Made by a program: the position numbers and the translations under genes. Source: Armatimonadota bacterium (GTDB lineage: Bacteria > Armatimonadota > Fimbriimonadia > Fimbriimonadales > Fimbriimonadaceae). From it: 64,000 nucleotides of DNA. The stretch lies in assembly GCA_018268375.1 (NCBI GenBank), contig JAFDWS010000001.1:124001-188000 (forward strand), read 5' to 3'. Shown in pieces: positions 9,170-18,045 of the stretch (within the stretch, counting starts at the first letter, position 1; each line of letters starts with the position of its first letter). The notes under the pieces are model-generated. The model was not told where the DNA came from, did no database searches, and worked only from the letters and a program-made list of their open reading frames with translations.

Positions 9170-10099
9170 ATGGCCATCACGCGTAGAGAACTTCTGGCGG
9201 GTAGTGCTACGTTGGGGGCCGCGACGCTCCTCTCACGGGGATCGGAAGCCACCACCGTCAAGCCGTTCCGCTTCGTCCACATGACGGATTTTCATGTCCA
9301 GCCTGAGCTTCACGCAGGCCAAGGAATGGCTCGCGCCCTCCAGCATGCGATGGCCAAGAAGCCTGAGTTCGTTATGCTCGGCGGAGACCTTATCATGGAT
9401 GGCTCGGCGGCGAACGAGGACCGGACGCGCACTCAGTGGGATCTTTTCAGGCGAACATTGAAGGAGAACTGCAGCGTGCCCTGCGCCTATTGCATTGGAA
9501 ACCACGACGTCTGGGGTTGGAACAAGGCCAAGAGCCACACGTCCGGCCAGGAAGCACGCTGGGGCAAGCAGTGGTTCCTCGATGTCGCCGAAATCCCGAG
9601 GACGTACTACGCGATGGAAAGAGGGGGCTGGAAATGGATCGTGTTGGACACGGTGCAACCGAAAGGCGACAGCTACGACGGTGGCCTTGATGCCGAGCAG
9701 TTCGACTGGTTCAAGCAAGAGATCGCCCGGACGCCTGCTCACCAACCCGTCATGGTTGTGTCGCACATACCACTCTTCGCTCCGTGCGCTGTGATCTATG
9801 ACTTCGATGCGACGGCATCAATATGGAAAGCCTCGTCGAATGAGATCGTCGGAGACTTCCATGAGGTGAAGAAGCTCTTCGACGATCACCCAAACGTCAA
9901 GCTTTCGATCAGTGGTCACATCCATCTTGTTGACAGATACGACTACAACGGCGTCAGTTATCTTTGTAACGGCGCGGTTTGTGGGGCCTGGTGGCTCGGT
10001 AAGAACCGCGACTTCGAACCTGGCTATGTCGTCGTGGATCTCTTTCCCGACGGCACTTTCAAGCAAGAGTTCGTGACTTGGGGTTGGAAATCAGAATGA
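9170..10099 (+). CDS. Tat-exported calcineurin-like metallophosphoesterase
   Basis: A 309-residue metallophosphatase. The N-terminus (MAITRRELLAGSATLGAATLLS) has twin Arg at 5-6 followed by a hydrophobic stretch, a twin-arginine export signal. All calcineurin-type metal motifs are present in order: MTDFHV, GGDLIMDG, GNHDVW, VVSHIPL and SGHIHLVD. It should be a dinuclear-metal phosphoesterase acting outside the cytoplasm; substrate unknown. The stop overlaps the next gene's ATG (ATGA), so the two are translationally coupled. Confidence 0.92.
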   Translation: MAITRRELLAGSATLGAATLLSRGSEATTVKPFRFVHMTDFHVQPELHAGQGMARALQHAMAKKPEFVMLGGDLIMDGSAANEDRTRTQWDLFRRTLKENCSVPCAYCIGNHDVWGWNKAKSHTSGQEARWGKQWFLDVAEIPRTYYAMERGGWKWIVLDTVQPKGDSYDGGLDAEQFDWFKQEIARTPAHQPVMVVSHIPLFAPCAVIYDFDATASIWKASSNEIVGDFHEVKKLFDDHPNVKLSISGHIHLVDRYDYNGVSYLCNGAVCGAWWLGKNRDFEPGYVVVDLFPDGTFKQEFVTWGWKSE

Positions 10100-10749
10100 A
10101 CGAGTTCTTTGAAGCAGTCAAACAAGGAGACACGGGCACAGTGTCCCGTCTCTTGTCGGTCAATCCGAGCATCGTCAACGCAAGAGACGAGTCAGGGGCA
10201 ACGGGCGTGCAAGTGGCGGTCTACAACTTTCAGCGCCCTGCCGCCGCTTTTCTTGTGGCTCAGGGAGCCGAACTGGACCTTCCTTCGGCTTGCTGCTTGG
10301 GGCACTTGCCGACGGTCGACCGCCTCGCCAAGACGAACAACCCTAACGAACTGTCCCCTGACGGTTTTACACCGCTCTCCCTCGCGTCCGCCTTCGCGGG
10401 CCCTGACACTGTGAGCAACCTCATTGGCAACGGTGCTGACGTTAACGTGAGAGGAACGGCGCTTGGCGGAGTCGCCCCCATCCACGCTGCGGTGTTCGGC
10501 CGGCAAAACGAATCCTTGGACCTCTTGCTCGCCGCAGGGGCTGACCCGAACCTCCGGCAAGAAGGCGGATTCACGGCTCTAATGGGGGCCGCGCAAAACG
10601 GTAACGAGCCCATGGTTGCGAGCTTGCTCGCAGCTGGCGCCGACCCCGCCGCAACGACCGACGCTGGAAAGACGGCATCGGACATGGCAGAGGAGTCGGG
10701 CCACCCCGGCTGCGCCGCCTTGCTCAGCGCTGCTCTTTCTCCCATGTAG
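10096..10749 (+). CDS. Ankyrin-repeat protein
   Basis: A 217-residue protein starting MNEFFEAVKQGDTGTVSRLL, built of about six ankyrin repeats (for example GFTPLSLASAFAGPDTVSNL and GFTALMGAAQNGNEPMVASL). Ankyrin repeats mediate protein-protein binding; no catalytic domain or signal peptide is present. The ATG is the A of an ATGA overlap with the metallophosphatase stop, which decides the start over an upstream in-frame alternative at 10078. Coupling suggests partnership with the phosphatase, although one is exported and the other looks cytoplasmic. Confidence 0.9.
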   Translation: MNEFFEAVKQGDTGTVSRLLSVNPSIVNARDESGATGVQVAVYNFQRPAAAFLVAQGAELDLPSACCLGHLPTVDRLAKTNNPNELSPDGFTPLSLASAFAGPDTVSNLIGNGADVNVRGTALGGVAPIHAAVFGRQNESLDLLLAAGADPNLRQEGGFTALMGAAQNGNEPMVASLLAAGADPAATTDAGKTASDMAEESGHPGCAALLSAALSPM

Positions 10750-10757
10750 ACTGAACC

Positions 10758-11765
10758 GTGCCTCCGATTTCCGGACTTGAGCAGGAGATGGGTTCCCAGA
10801 CCGTCAAACCGACGGCAGAATGGAAGGTGCCCCTTGAGATCGAGATGCATGGCATCCAATCTCCTTGGGAGACCATCTGGCTTCGCTTGATCGCGTGGAG
10901 CTTCTTGTTCTTCGGCTTGGTCTACTACTTCATGATCGCCCGGAGGTACGGGATTCCGGAGATCGCCCTGACCCAGCACGGACTCGTGCTCTTGATGATC
11001 GCCTCGTCGCAACTGGCCCTGGGGTTCCTGTACGACCGACTTTCCAACCGGGTCGAACTCGGCCTCGGTCTCAAGAAGCTGCAGGCAAGGATCGACCAAC
11101 CGTCGGCGGTCGCGGCCGAGATTGCGGTCATCCAAAATGGTGTCGTCACCGGGTGCGATGAAGGCTATCTTTGGCTCGAGGAAGGCACGCTCTTCTATAA
11201 GGGCCTGCAGACCGTGTTCCGCCTCAACGCCGACGACATTGCTTCCCTTCGATCATGGCCACGGCGGAAGCGCCCAGATATTGACGCTGGTAGGCCGCCC
11301 CGTTGGCTTTCAGTCCTCGGCACAAAAAGGAAGCTGACGGTGAAGTTGTCAGTTATCGACCCGCTTGAGGACAGCGCGACCCGTAAGAGGGCCACCCTCT
11401 TTGACAAGGCCCTTACCCTGTGGCTTCGGGACCGGCCGGCTGGTTCTTTGGAGTCACGCCTTCCCCCACTCGCCTTGCATCCCTCGCTGGCCAGGGGTGC
11501 CGCGGTGCGAAATGAAGGGCTTGTCGCTGGCATCGTCCTCAATCTCATCAATCTGGCCCTCTTGGCCACGGCCCGGTTCGACTTCCACACCAACGACTTG
11601 CTTGCCGCCGCAAACGCGATGGAGATCGGCGTCGCCCTGCTGCTTCTCTGGAGGTCCGCTGCACTTGCCCGAGGGCAGTGGCGGGACACGAAAGTCCGGC
11701 GCGAACTCGGTCTTGAAGCTTTGGAGTTCCTCCCGCCGCCGAATGGGTCCACAAAAATCCTTTGA
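10758..11765 (+). CDS. Hypothetical membrane protein, four predicted TM segments
   Basis: A 335-residue protein I do not recognise. Two hydrophobic segments lie near residues 38-58 and 70-95, then a soluble region of about 150 residues, then two more segments near 258-275 and 285-302. The start is uncertain: GTG 10758, or ATG 10788 (MGSQTV) ten codons in. The middle region (FYKGLQTVFRLNADDIASL) reads like a small beta-rich PH-like domain, but that is a guess. It follows the ankyrin gene by eight bases and precedes the ECF sigma gene. Confidence 0.75.
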   Translation: MPPISGLEQEMGSQTVKPTAEWKVPLEIEMHGIQSPWETIWLRLIAWSFLFFGLVYYFMIARRYGIPEIALTQHGLVLLMIASSQLALGFLYDRLSNRVELGLGLKKLQARIDQPSAVAAEIAVIQNGVVTGCDEGYLWLEEGTLFYKGLQTVFRLNADDIASLRSWPRRKRPDIDAGRPPRWLSVLGTKRKLTVKLSVIDPLEDSATRKRATLFDKALTLWLRDRPAGSLESRLPPLALHPSLARGAAVRNEGLVAGIVLNLINLALLATARFDFHTNDLLAAANAMEIGVALLLLWRSAALARGQWRDTKVRRELGLEALEFLPPPNGSTKIL

Positions 11766-11810
11766 ACGCAGCGCGCCCGTCTTGACACTCAAGTCACGAG
11801 CGAACCGCAG

Positions 11811-12317
11811 ATGGACGGTCGGATCGAGCAGGCAAAGCGTGGAGACCGCGATGCCCTGGAATCGCTGGTGCGAGAGCACTACGCCAGGGTGTTCAGTTTT
11901 TGTGCCCGCCGGCTCGGGGACGACCTGGCCCAAGACGCCGCTCAGGAGACGTTCGTGACGATGCAACGGAGCTTGAAGCGCTTTGAAGCGAAGTCCAGTT
12001 TCGAGACTTGGCTGCTGGGCATTGCCCACAACCAGTGCCGGAACCTGGCCCGCAAGAAACGCTCGGCCCCGTTGCCGCTGGAACCTTGGATAGAAGGCAG
12101 CTACGTTGCTGCGGAAGACTCCGCGATCGACCGGGAAGCCCTTCGGTGCGCCATGCAGAAGCTGAGCGAAGAGCACCGTGAGGTCGTCCTGCTGCACGAA
12201 GTCGAAGGGCTTCGCTATGCGGAGATCGCAGAGATCCTTTCTGTCCCGGAGGGGACGGTCAAGAGCCGTCTGTTCCACGCGTTTTCGCACTTGAGGAGGC
12301 ACCTCTGTGACTCATAA
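11811..12317 (+). CDS. ECF-family RNA polymerase sigma factor
   Basis: A 168-residue sigma-70 family factor of the extracytoplasmic-function type. Region 2 (about 5-75) contains LAQDAAQETFVTMQRSLKRF; region 4 (about 112-165) contains LSEEHREVVLLHEVEGLRYAEIAEILSVPEGTVKSRL. It directs RNA polymerase to a small regulon, usually held inactive by a cognate anti-sigma factor. The next gene starts inside its last codons (11-base overlap) and has an anti-sigma-like N-terminus, so that is the expected partner. Confidence 0.95.
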   Translation: MDGRIEQAKRGDRDALESLVREHYARVFSFCARRLGDDLAQDAAQETFVTMQRSLKRFEAKSSFETWLLGIAHNQCRNLARKKRSAPLPLEPWIEGSYVAAEDSAIDREALRCAMQKLSEEHREVVLLHEVEGLRYAEIAEILSVPEGTVKSRLFHAFSHLRRHLCDS

Positions 12318-13578
12318 TCCCGATCCCATCTTGGAAGACCTCAAGGCGTTCATCGACGGCGAACTCGCCCCTGAGCGAGCGGCTGAAATCCAGGCCGCCA
12401 TAGATCGTGACCATGCACTTCGCAAGGAGTACGAGTTCATGAAACTACTGAGTAGTGAGATTAAGTCCATGGCCCGCGAGCCACAAGCCGCCGGAGCCGA
12501 GAAAGTCATCGGCAATATGCCGAGGCGCAGGTCCTTCTTTGCTGGGTGGAAGGCGCCCAGCTATGCGTTGGGCGGCGTTTGTGCGTTGTTCCTGATTGGG
12601 CTGGTGGGAAGCGTCCTCTTCCCCGTGTTTGCCCAGTCGAAGGCTGCCGCGAAGATGTCGCAGGCTCTTTCCGACGCGAAAAAGGCGGACTTGGTCGAGG
12701 GATTGAGTACCGGCAGCCTCGCCAAGCCGGCCCCTTCCGAAGCCCCCACAGGCGATCTGGAGCGATCGCCTCAAATAGCCGGCCAGGCGATCGGTGGCGG
12801 TGGCAAGGGTCTCAGCGAATCGGAAGGCAAGGCCAAAGCCATGGGCTACTACACGTCGCGCACCAAGAGCGACACCACCCTGCCGCAGCCACAAGGCTTT
12901 GCCTCCCCCCGGAAGGTGATCCGCACCGCCGATATGGGCATTAAAGTGAAGGAAGTTCGGAAGGCTGTCGCCGATGCTGAAGACAAGATCGACGCCATGG
13001 GCGGTTACGTCGGCAACACGAACTACAGCGAGGCGGAGAGCACCTCGACGGCGACCATGGAGTTCAAAATCCCCGAGAAGAACTTCACGACGATCCTTGA
13101 CGACCTCCGCCACCTCGGCAAGGTCTACAAGGAACATGTGAGCGGCGAGGACGTCACGGCCAATGTTGCCGACCTTGACGGGCGCGTCCGTGCCCTCGCT
13201 GACGAGGAGCGGAACCTAGTCGAGGAGCTCCAAAGGACCAGAAACAGCGAGGTCCGTCTCGAGATCCGAAGCCGGTTGTCCTCGGTGCGCCAAGAGATGG
13301 AGAGCCTCAAGGAACAGAACAAGCAGATGAAGGACCTGGCTTCCCTGAGCCGCGTGACCGTCGAGTTCCAGCAGGCGGGCCAACTGGACGAGTCTAAGGC
13401 GGACGATTGGTTCAACCAGACGACCGAAGGCGCCGGCGGAGCGCTCGGGTTCTTCGGACGCATCGTGGGGGTCGGCTTGATCTACACGCTCTTCCTGGCC
13501 CCGATCTGGGCTCCGATCGCCGGCATCGCCTGGTGGATGCGACGCAAGGCGCGCCTTGGTTCCTCCCAGGACGCTTAG
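12307..13578 (+). CDS. Anti-sigma-factor-like N-terminus fused to DUF4349, membrane-anchored
   Basis: A 423-residue protein from a GTG within the sigma gene. Residues 1-60 are a helical cytoplasmic segment with [11 protein letters not shown], as in anti-sigma domains, but without the zinc-binding His/Cys set. One membrane segment spans about 87-107, ending in the FPVFAQ motif typical of armatimonadete proteins. Residues about 205-375 form a DUF4349 domain ([20 protein letters not shown], then a long coiled coil from about 285 to 345). A second membrane segment lies at about 388-410 with a basic tail. The likely role is to sequester the adjacent sigma factor while sensing the envelope through DUF4349. 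The fold assignments are family knowledge; the regulatory role is inference. Confidence 0.82.
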   Translation: MTHNPDPILEDLKAFIDGELAPERAAEIQAAIDRDHALRKEYEFMKLLSSEIKSMAREPQAAGAEKVIGNMPRRRSFFAGWKAPSYALGGVCALFLIGLVGSVLFPVFAQSKAAAKMSQALSDAKKADLVEGLSTGSLAKPAPSEAPTGDLERSPQIAGQAIGGGGKGLSESEGKAKAMGYYTSRTKSDTTLPQPQGFASPRKVIRTADMGIKVKEVRKAVADAEDKIDAMGGYVGNTNYSEAESTSTATMEFKIPEKNFTTILDDLRHLGKVYKEHVSGEDVTANVADLDGRVRALADEERNLVEELQRTRNSEVRLEIRSRLSSVRQEMESLKEQNKQMKDLASLSRVTVEFQQAGQLDESKADDWFNQTTEGAGGALGFFGRIVGVGLIYTLFLAPIWAPIAGIAWWMRRKARLGSSQDA

Positions 13579-13615
13579 ACCTCCTGACCGGCGTCCCTGC
13601 CTTCCTGGGCGCGCG

Positions 13616-13624
13616 TGCTACAAT
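13616..13624 (+). promoter_or_regulatory. Extended -10 promoter for rpsD
   Basis: TGCTACAAT matches the extended -10 consensus (TGN followed by TATAAT with one mismatch). No good -35 box is visible. A start about seven bases on would give an S4 leader of about 140 bases containing several G+C-rich inverted repeats, such as those around 13698-13735. S4 autoregulates its own mRNA in other bacteria, so the leader may matter. Confidence 0.5.
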
Positions 13625-13769
13625 AGTGGCTCGCGCCCGCCCGGGCAGTTTGTCCGGTGCGAAACCAAACGGAAAGGCTCGACGAGCATGGCGCCAGGAT
13701 TGGGAACCGAGTTCCCAACCGCGACTGGGACAGTCGCTTTCCCTGGCCGTGCTCAAACAGGAACGAAGC

Positions 13770-14378
13770 ATGGCGACGTATCGAGGAAGAAGGTCAGACA
13801 TTTGCCGCAAAGTCGGCTTTAACATCTGGGGCCAAACCAAGTGCCCCTCCAGCAAGCGGCCCTACCCGCCCGGGCAGCACGGCCCGAACATGCGCGAGCG
13901 GCGCATGTCGGAATATGGCGAGCAGCTTTTGGCCAAGCAGGTCATCCGCCGCTACTACGGCATGCTCGAAAAGCAGTTCCGCCGCACGTTTGAGAAAGCC
14001 AGCAATATGCACGGCAACACGGGTCTGAACTTCTTGAGGCTGCTTGAGCTGCGATTGCAAACGCAGGTCTACCGACTTGGCTACGCCAAAACCATCGAGC
14101 AAGCCCGCCAGTTCGTCAGCCACCAGCACGTCTTTGTGAATGGCAAACTTGTCGACATTCCGAGCTACATCTGCAAGGTCGGAGACGTGATCAGCGTCCG
14201 TGACCGCGAGTCGAGCAAGGGCATCGCCAAGCGCAACCACTATGAGGGCGCCCCGGTTCCGGTCTACATCGAGCCCGATGTCGCGGGAATGACCGCGAAG
14301 ATCGTCACCCTGCCCGAGCGCGAGGACTTTCCGAAGTTCTTCAACGAGCAGAGCGTCGTCGAGTTCTACGCCCGCTAA
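13770..14378 (+). CDS. rpsD: 30S ribosomal protein S4
   Basis: A 202-residue primary assembly protein of the 30S subunit. It starts [18 protein letters not shown], has the conserved [10 protein letters not shown], and an S4 RNA-binding domain (about 92-155) with [25 protein letters not shown]. The zinc-site region keeps only two cysteines (C12 and C25) out of the four in C-plus S4 proteins. Start ATG 13770 is fixed by homology; the open frame extends back to 13407 inside the upstream gene. It stands alone, away from the alpha operon where rpsD lies in many bacteria, and its stop interlocks with the convergent aminotransferase stop. Confidence 0.97.
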   Translation: MATYRGRRSDICRKVGFNIWGQTKCPSSKRPYPPGQHGPNMRERRMSEYGEQLLAKQVIRRYYGMLEKQFRRTFEKASNMHGNTGLNFLRLLELRLQTQVYRLGYAKTIEQARQFVSHQHVFVNGKLVDIPSYICKVGDVISVRDRESSKGIAKRNHYEGAPVPVYIEPDVAGMTAKIVTLPEREDFPKFFNEQSVVEFYAR

Positions 14379-15487
14379 GGGCCGCTCAGCACGCTAGAAA
14401 GCGCGGCAACGATTCGTTCGTTGTCGCGCTTTTCCTTGACGGCCGTTCGGATGTAACGGTCTTCGAACCGGCGGCTGATCGAGCTGCAGTCCCGCAGGAA
14501 GACGCCCTGCTGAACGCATTCGGCGACGACCCTTGATGCGCTCGTGTCGCTGAGCCTGAAGAGCAGGAAGTTCGCGATCCCGTCGTGCACGTGCCCAATA
14601 CCGGTCACCTGCTGGAGCGCACTGCGAAGATCGTTCCGCAAGGCGTGCGTTTCCAAGGCCCTGGACTCGTAATAGGTGCGGCCGTCTTGCAGAGCCTTGA
14701 CTGCGGCAACTTGAGCCAATAGTCCGACGCTCCAAGGTGGACTGAACGGAGCTAACTTCGCTGCCAGCTCTGGATCCGAGACAAGGTAACCGATCCGAAG
14801 CCCACTGAGAGCGTAGTACTTAGACATCGATTTCGAAACGATGATCCTGGGATCTTGCGTGACACGCTCCTCGAATGATGGGAGCCCAGTGAAGTCCACA
14901 TAAGTTTCGTCGATCCACACTTTGCAGGAGGGTCTTGCGTTGGCCAAGACGACCTCGACCGCCTGGCTCATGTCATTGCCCGTTGGACTGTTTGGAGCGA
15001 CGACGACCACAAGGTCCGCCGTCTCAGCCTGAGCGGCCAACAGGTGGGGATCAAATGGAAATCCGTCTGTCAGGCCCAGCTCGTGAGATGACAGCTCACA
15101 GCCAAGAACAGACTCGAACATATGTCGGTATTCGCCATAGGACGGATCAAACAGCAGGATCCTGGCCCCTGGCCTGACAAGGCTTGGAAGCGCCAAGTAC
15201 ATCAGGGCTGACGTTCCGCTGCCTACTGTGAGGCTTCTGGGTGCCACGCTACGTTCGCTTGCGATCACCTCGATGAGTCCTTCGCCGAGGGTAGGCGGGC
15301 TGGTCTTGACAAGCCATTCGAGGTGGCCCCGCAAGGCCTCTAGGACGACCGGTGCGGGATCGTACCAAGCGTCGAGCACATCGGCATTGACGACTTCCTC
15401 CGAGCGCCCTAGATCCTCGAAAGTTGTGCCGATCGCTTCAAAGAACGCGCCGCCATGGGGAGCGTGGGCAGGGCCATCAACCGACAT
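14375..15487 (-). CDS. Class I/II PLP aminotransferase (HisC/CobD-like)
   Basis: A 370-residue fold-type I PLP enzyme related to histidinol-phosphate aminotransferase and threonine-phosphate decarboxylase. Features are PHGGAFFE at 9-16 (CobD-like opening), APNSPTGND (Asn contacting PLP), DETYVDF and the Schiff-base Lys in [17 protein letters not shown]. By layout it could be HisC or a relative; neither his nor cob genes are nearby. It begins 11 bases inside the end of trpA, so the two are cotranscribed. A role in aromatic or histidine amino acid synthesis fits the context but is inference. Confidence 0.85.
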   Translation of the reverse strand: MSVDGPAHAPHGGAFFEAIGTTFEDLGRSEEVVNADVLDAWYDPAPVVLEALRGHLEWLVKTSPPTLGEGLIEVIASERSVAPRSLTVGSGTSALMYLALPSLVRPGARILLFDPSYGEYRHMFESVLGCELSSHELGLTDGFPFDPHLLAAQAETADLVVVVAPNSPTGNDMSQAVEVVLANARPSCKVWIDETYVDFTGLPSFEERVTQDPRIIVSKSMSKYYALSGLRIGYLVSDPELAAKLAPFSPPWSVGLLAQVAAVKALQDGRTYYESRALETHALRNDLRSALQQVTGIGHVHDGIANFLLFRLSDTSASRVVAECVQQGVFLRDCSSISRRFEDRYIRTAVKEKRDNERIVAALSSVLSGP

Positions 15488-16280
15488 GGCCTAAACTCGT
15501 TGCCGCTTTGAGCCTACGCACGAAGGAGGTGAACTCGTCCCGCCCACGCCCCTCGTTCCAGTCCGCCGCGAGCCGATCGACGATCTTTGAACCGACGATC
15601 ACCCCGTCGGCAAATTCGCTGACCTCACGGACATCCTCTGCCGAACCAACGCCAAATCCGACGCAGACCGGAAGGCTGGTGTGCTTCCGCGCCCGTGCGA
15701 CAAGATCTCTTGCCTCCGCCCAAGGCTGATGACGGGCACCGGTGACGCCCGTCCTGGAAACCGCGTATACAAAGCCGGACGAGCTCTCACAGACCAGCCG
15801 CAGCCGCTCATCGGTAGAGTTCGGTGCCGTCAGGAAGACCGTGTCGAGGCCTTGGGCTCGTGCTGCACCCATCCACTCCCCCGCCTCGGCGTCGGGCGCC
15901 AGGTCGCAGACAATGACCCCCGCTACCCCCGCTTCCTTTGCCCTCGTCGCGAAGGAAGCCAGCCCTGGGCGCCGCAGCGTGTTCATATAGCCCATGAGCA
16001 CCACCGCAACCCTGTCGAAACCTGACAGGGCATCAAGAATCTCTCCAACGGTCACACCGGAGTCGATCGCGCGCTGGGAGGACGCCTGGATTGTCGGTCC
16101 GTCGGCGATCGGGTCACTGAATGGCAAACCGACCTCGATCACGTCCGCGCCGCCGTCAGCAAGGGCCTCCAGAATTGGACGAAGCTGTGAGACGGACGGG
16201 TCGCCGCCGGTGACAAAGGCGATAAGCGCCCTCTCACCACGGGCTTTTGCCGAATCGATCGCATGTTGCAACCGGCTCAA
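15477..16280 (-). CDS. trpA: Tryptophan synthase alpha subunit
   Basis: A 267-residue TIM-barrel enzyme that cleaves indole-3-glycerol phosphate to indole and glyceraldehyde 3-phosphate, passing indole to TrpB. The sequence VIEVGLPFSDPIADGPTIQ holds the two catalytic acids. With a TTG start at 16280 they fall at Glu49 and Asp60, the same numbers as in the Salmonella enzyme, and the TTG overlaps the upstream stop as TTGA; both support this start over the longer open frame to 16358. GVTGAR and GFGVGSAEDV phosphate-binding loops are present. No trpB or other trp gene is in the window, which is unusual. Confidence 0.95.
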   Translation of the reverse strand: MSRLQHAIDSAKARGERALIAFVTGGDPSVSQLRPILEALADGGADVIEVGLPFSDPIADGPTIQASSQRAIDSGVTVGEILDALSGFDRVAVVLMGYMNTLRRPGLASFATRAKEAGVAGVIVCDLAPDAEAGEWMGAARAQGLDTVFLTAPNSTDERLRLVCESSSGFVYAVSRTGVTGARHQPWAEARDLVARARKHTSLPVCVGFGVGSAEDVREVSEFADGVIVGSKIVDRLAADWNEGRGRDEFTSFVRRLKAATSLGHVG

Positions 16281-17266
16281 GCTACACCAGCCAGCGCTCT
16301 GTCCTCGGCGGCGTAGTCCGGTTCGTTGCTCTTTGCCGGAGGGTTCGCAAGTTCCCACGCAACTGTGCGTGCGAGCGCTTCTTCGAAGCTGATCGTTTCG
16401 GCGTAGCCAAACTCGCTCCTGGCCTTGGCTGCACTGACCGAGACATCGACCGATAGGTCGGACTCCTCCTTGAGGTGTTCAGGCATTTCGGAGGACGGCA
16501 ACGTGACGACCCGACCCTGCCATCCCATGGCTCTGCCGATCGCCGTGACCCACTGCTGCTCCTCCAATCCCCCCTCATAAGCCAGGTTGTAGACCTGACC
16601 CTTGGCACCGCCTCCAAGCGCGGCCAGCTTCAGGCCGTGGGCCATATCGGTCACAAAGCCGCGACAACCCTTCCAGCCAGCCTGAGCGGTCGAAAGGAGG
16701 ACCGCTGGACGCCCGTCCCGCATTCTGCGGGCATATTCGAACAGACGGTGCTGATAGTCGTCAGGGCCGAACACCATCGGTAGGCGGACGACGACCCCTC
16801 CCGCCTCCTGTACCAGGGCTTCTACAAGGATCTTGTCATAGTCGTTTAACCAAGGAAGTTCCACGGATCGGGGGGTTCCACGATAGGGGTATCGAACCGT
16901 CCGTAGCGGCGACTCCTCGGTGAGCGGCGTCACGTCGGGCTCGCCCGTTTCGATCTCCTGGGCCAACCCGAAGTTTCTGTAGACGTCGCAGCTACTGGCC
17001 ACAAGGAAGGGGCAAGACGCCGAGTCTGTCAGTTCTGCGGCGTCGGCCTCAGTCATGCAGACCATGTCGATCACAAGGTCCGGCGCAACGTCTGCGATGG
17101 CTTTCGTGACAGTCCCTCTCTCTCTCCGGTCGCCTTGGAGGGCCGACGCACCCTCAGGGGCCTTGCCAGACCGGCACAAGGTCGTTACGCCATGGCCGTC
17201 TCTCACAAGGTCCTCGACCAGCACCTTGCCCATGAACCGGTTGCCACCAATGACCAGGACTCTCAT
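16277..17266 (-). CDS. NAD-dependent epimerase/dehydratase-like (extended/atypical SDR)
   Basis: A 329-residue Rossmann-fold protein. It begins MRVLVIGGNRFMGKVL, a variant of the GxxGxxG dinucleotide motif. The usual YxxxK pair is shifted: the segment is LNDYDKILVE, with Tyr only two residues before Lys, so the classical dehydrogenase active site is not intact. Such atypical SDRs occur among epimerase-like and chloroplast CSP41-like proteins. Substrate unknown. It overlaps the lipoprotein gene upstream (ATGA) and trpA downstream (TTGA), so it belongs to the minus-strand operon. Confidence 0.82.
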   Translation of the reverse strand: MRVLVIGGNRFMGKVLVEDLVRDGHGVTTLCRSGKAPEGASALQGDRRERGTVTKAIADVAPDLVIDMVCMTEADAAELTDSASCPFLVASSCDVYRNFGLAQEIETGEPDVTPLTEESPLRTVRYPYRGTPRSVELPWLNDYDKILVEALVQEAGGVVVRLPMVFGPDDYQHRLFEYARRMRDGRPAVLLSTAQAGWKGCRGFVTDMAHGLKLAALGGGAKGQVYNLAYEGGLEEQQWVTAIGRAMGWQGRVVTLPSSEMPEHLKEESDLSVDVSVSAAKARSEFGYAETISFEEALARTVAWELANPPAKSNEPDYAAEDRALAGVA

Positions 17267-18012
17267 TTCTTGATCGTCTGCATGAAGTCATTTTCGATGT
17301 TGAAGCCGTCTTGGTTCGATGCTGATTTCAGGTGGATTTGGAGATACCGACCGTTACTCGGGTCGATCCAGACGCTCATCGTGTTGATGTCCCCTTCGTT
17401 GGTAGCGGGCACTTCAAGCGTGATCTTCAAGGCCTTCATCCCAGCAACGGTGTCTTCGCCTTCCAGCTTGGCTTTGACCGGCAACTTCCCACCCTCGAAC
17501 GGGAAGTATTCCCAGGTGCTCCCGGACTGCACTTCCTTGTCAGGGAACATCCCATTCAGCGTGTTCGTCATGGGGTCGAGGACGGTGTCCTTCTTGACGT
17601 AGTGGAGGCGGTCGTCCCACTGCCACTCTGCTTTCTCCGGCGGGTTCTTGAGGACTTCCTCGGCTTGCTGCTTCCAGTCGCCCTTCCCTGCCGAGGTCAA
17701 AACCTTATTGACCGTCGCGTACGTGTACTTCCCGTCCTTCAAGTCCTTGACGGTAACGTCCACCTCTCCGGTGAGGTCGGCCCGGGAATACGTTTTGACC
17801 GCACCCAACATCTTCGAGCCCTTCTTGATGTGGGTAGGGTCAGCGAAGGTGGCCACCGTGTACGTGTACTTGTAATTTGTGCCGGGCTTTTCCTTCAGCC
17901 GAAGCAAAACGGGCTTCACGGAGGCGAGCGGAGCGTTTGCGCTGGTCTTCGCACCGTTGCAGCTGACCACCAACGCGAGGGAGAGCACAACAAGAAGGCC
18001 GCTAGACTTCAT
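17263..18012 (-). CDS. Hypothetical lipoprotein
   Basis: A 249-residue protein with a lipoprotein signal: MKSSGLLVVLSLALVVSC, where VVSC is the lipobox and C18 the lipidated Cys. The mature part is beta-rich with many Lys/Asp residues and has no catalytic motif I recognise. Patterns such as YKYTYTVATF and ALKITLEVPATNEGD resemble DUF6263-like or LolA/LppX-like beta proteins, but this is not a firm match. It is expected on the outer face of a membrane. Its stop overlaps the start of the SDR gene by ATGA. Confidence 0.8.
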   Translation of the reverse strand: MKSSGLLVVLSLALVVSCNGAKTSANAPLASVKPVLLRLKEKPGTNYKYTYTVATFADPTHIKKGSKMLGAVKTYSRADLTGEVDVTVKDLKDGKYTYATVNKVLTSAGKGDWKQQAEEVLKNPPEKAEWQWDDRLHYVKKDTVLDPMTNTLNGMFPDKEVQSGSTWEYFPFEGGKLPVKAKLEGEDTVAGMKALKITLEVPATNEGDINTMSVWIDPSNGRYLQIHLKSASNQDGFNIENDFMQTIKK

Positions 18013-18045
18013 GTGGGGAATTTTGGCACGTTGGGGGATGGCGGC

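Noticed and set aside
12600..12660. FPVFAQ motif read as a type IV prepilin or DUF1559 start
   Set aside because: The membrane segment is at about residue 87, not at the N-terminus, and no H-X9-DG prepilin motif follows.
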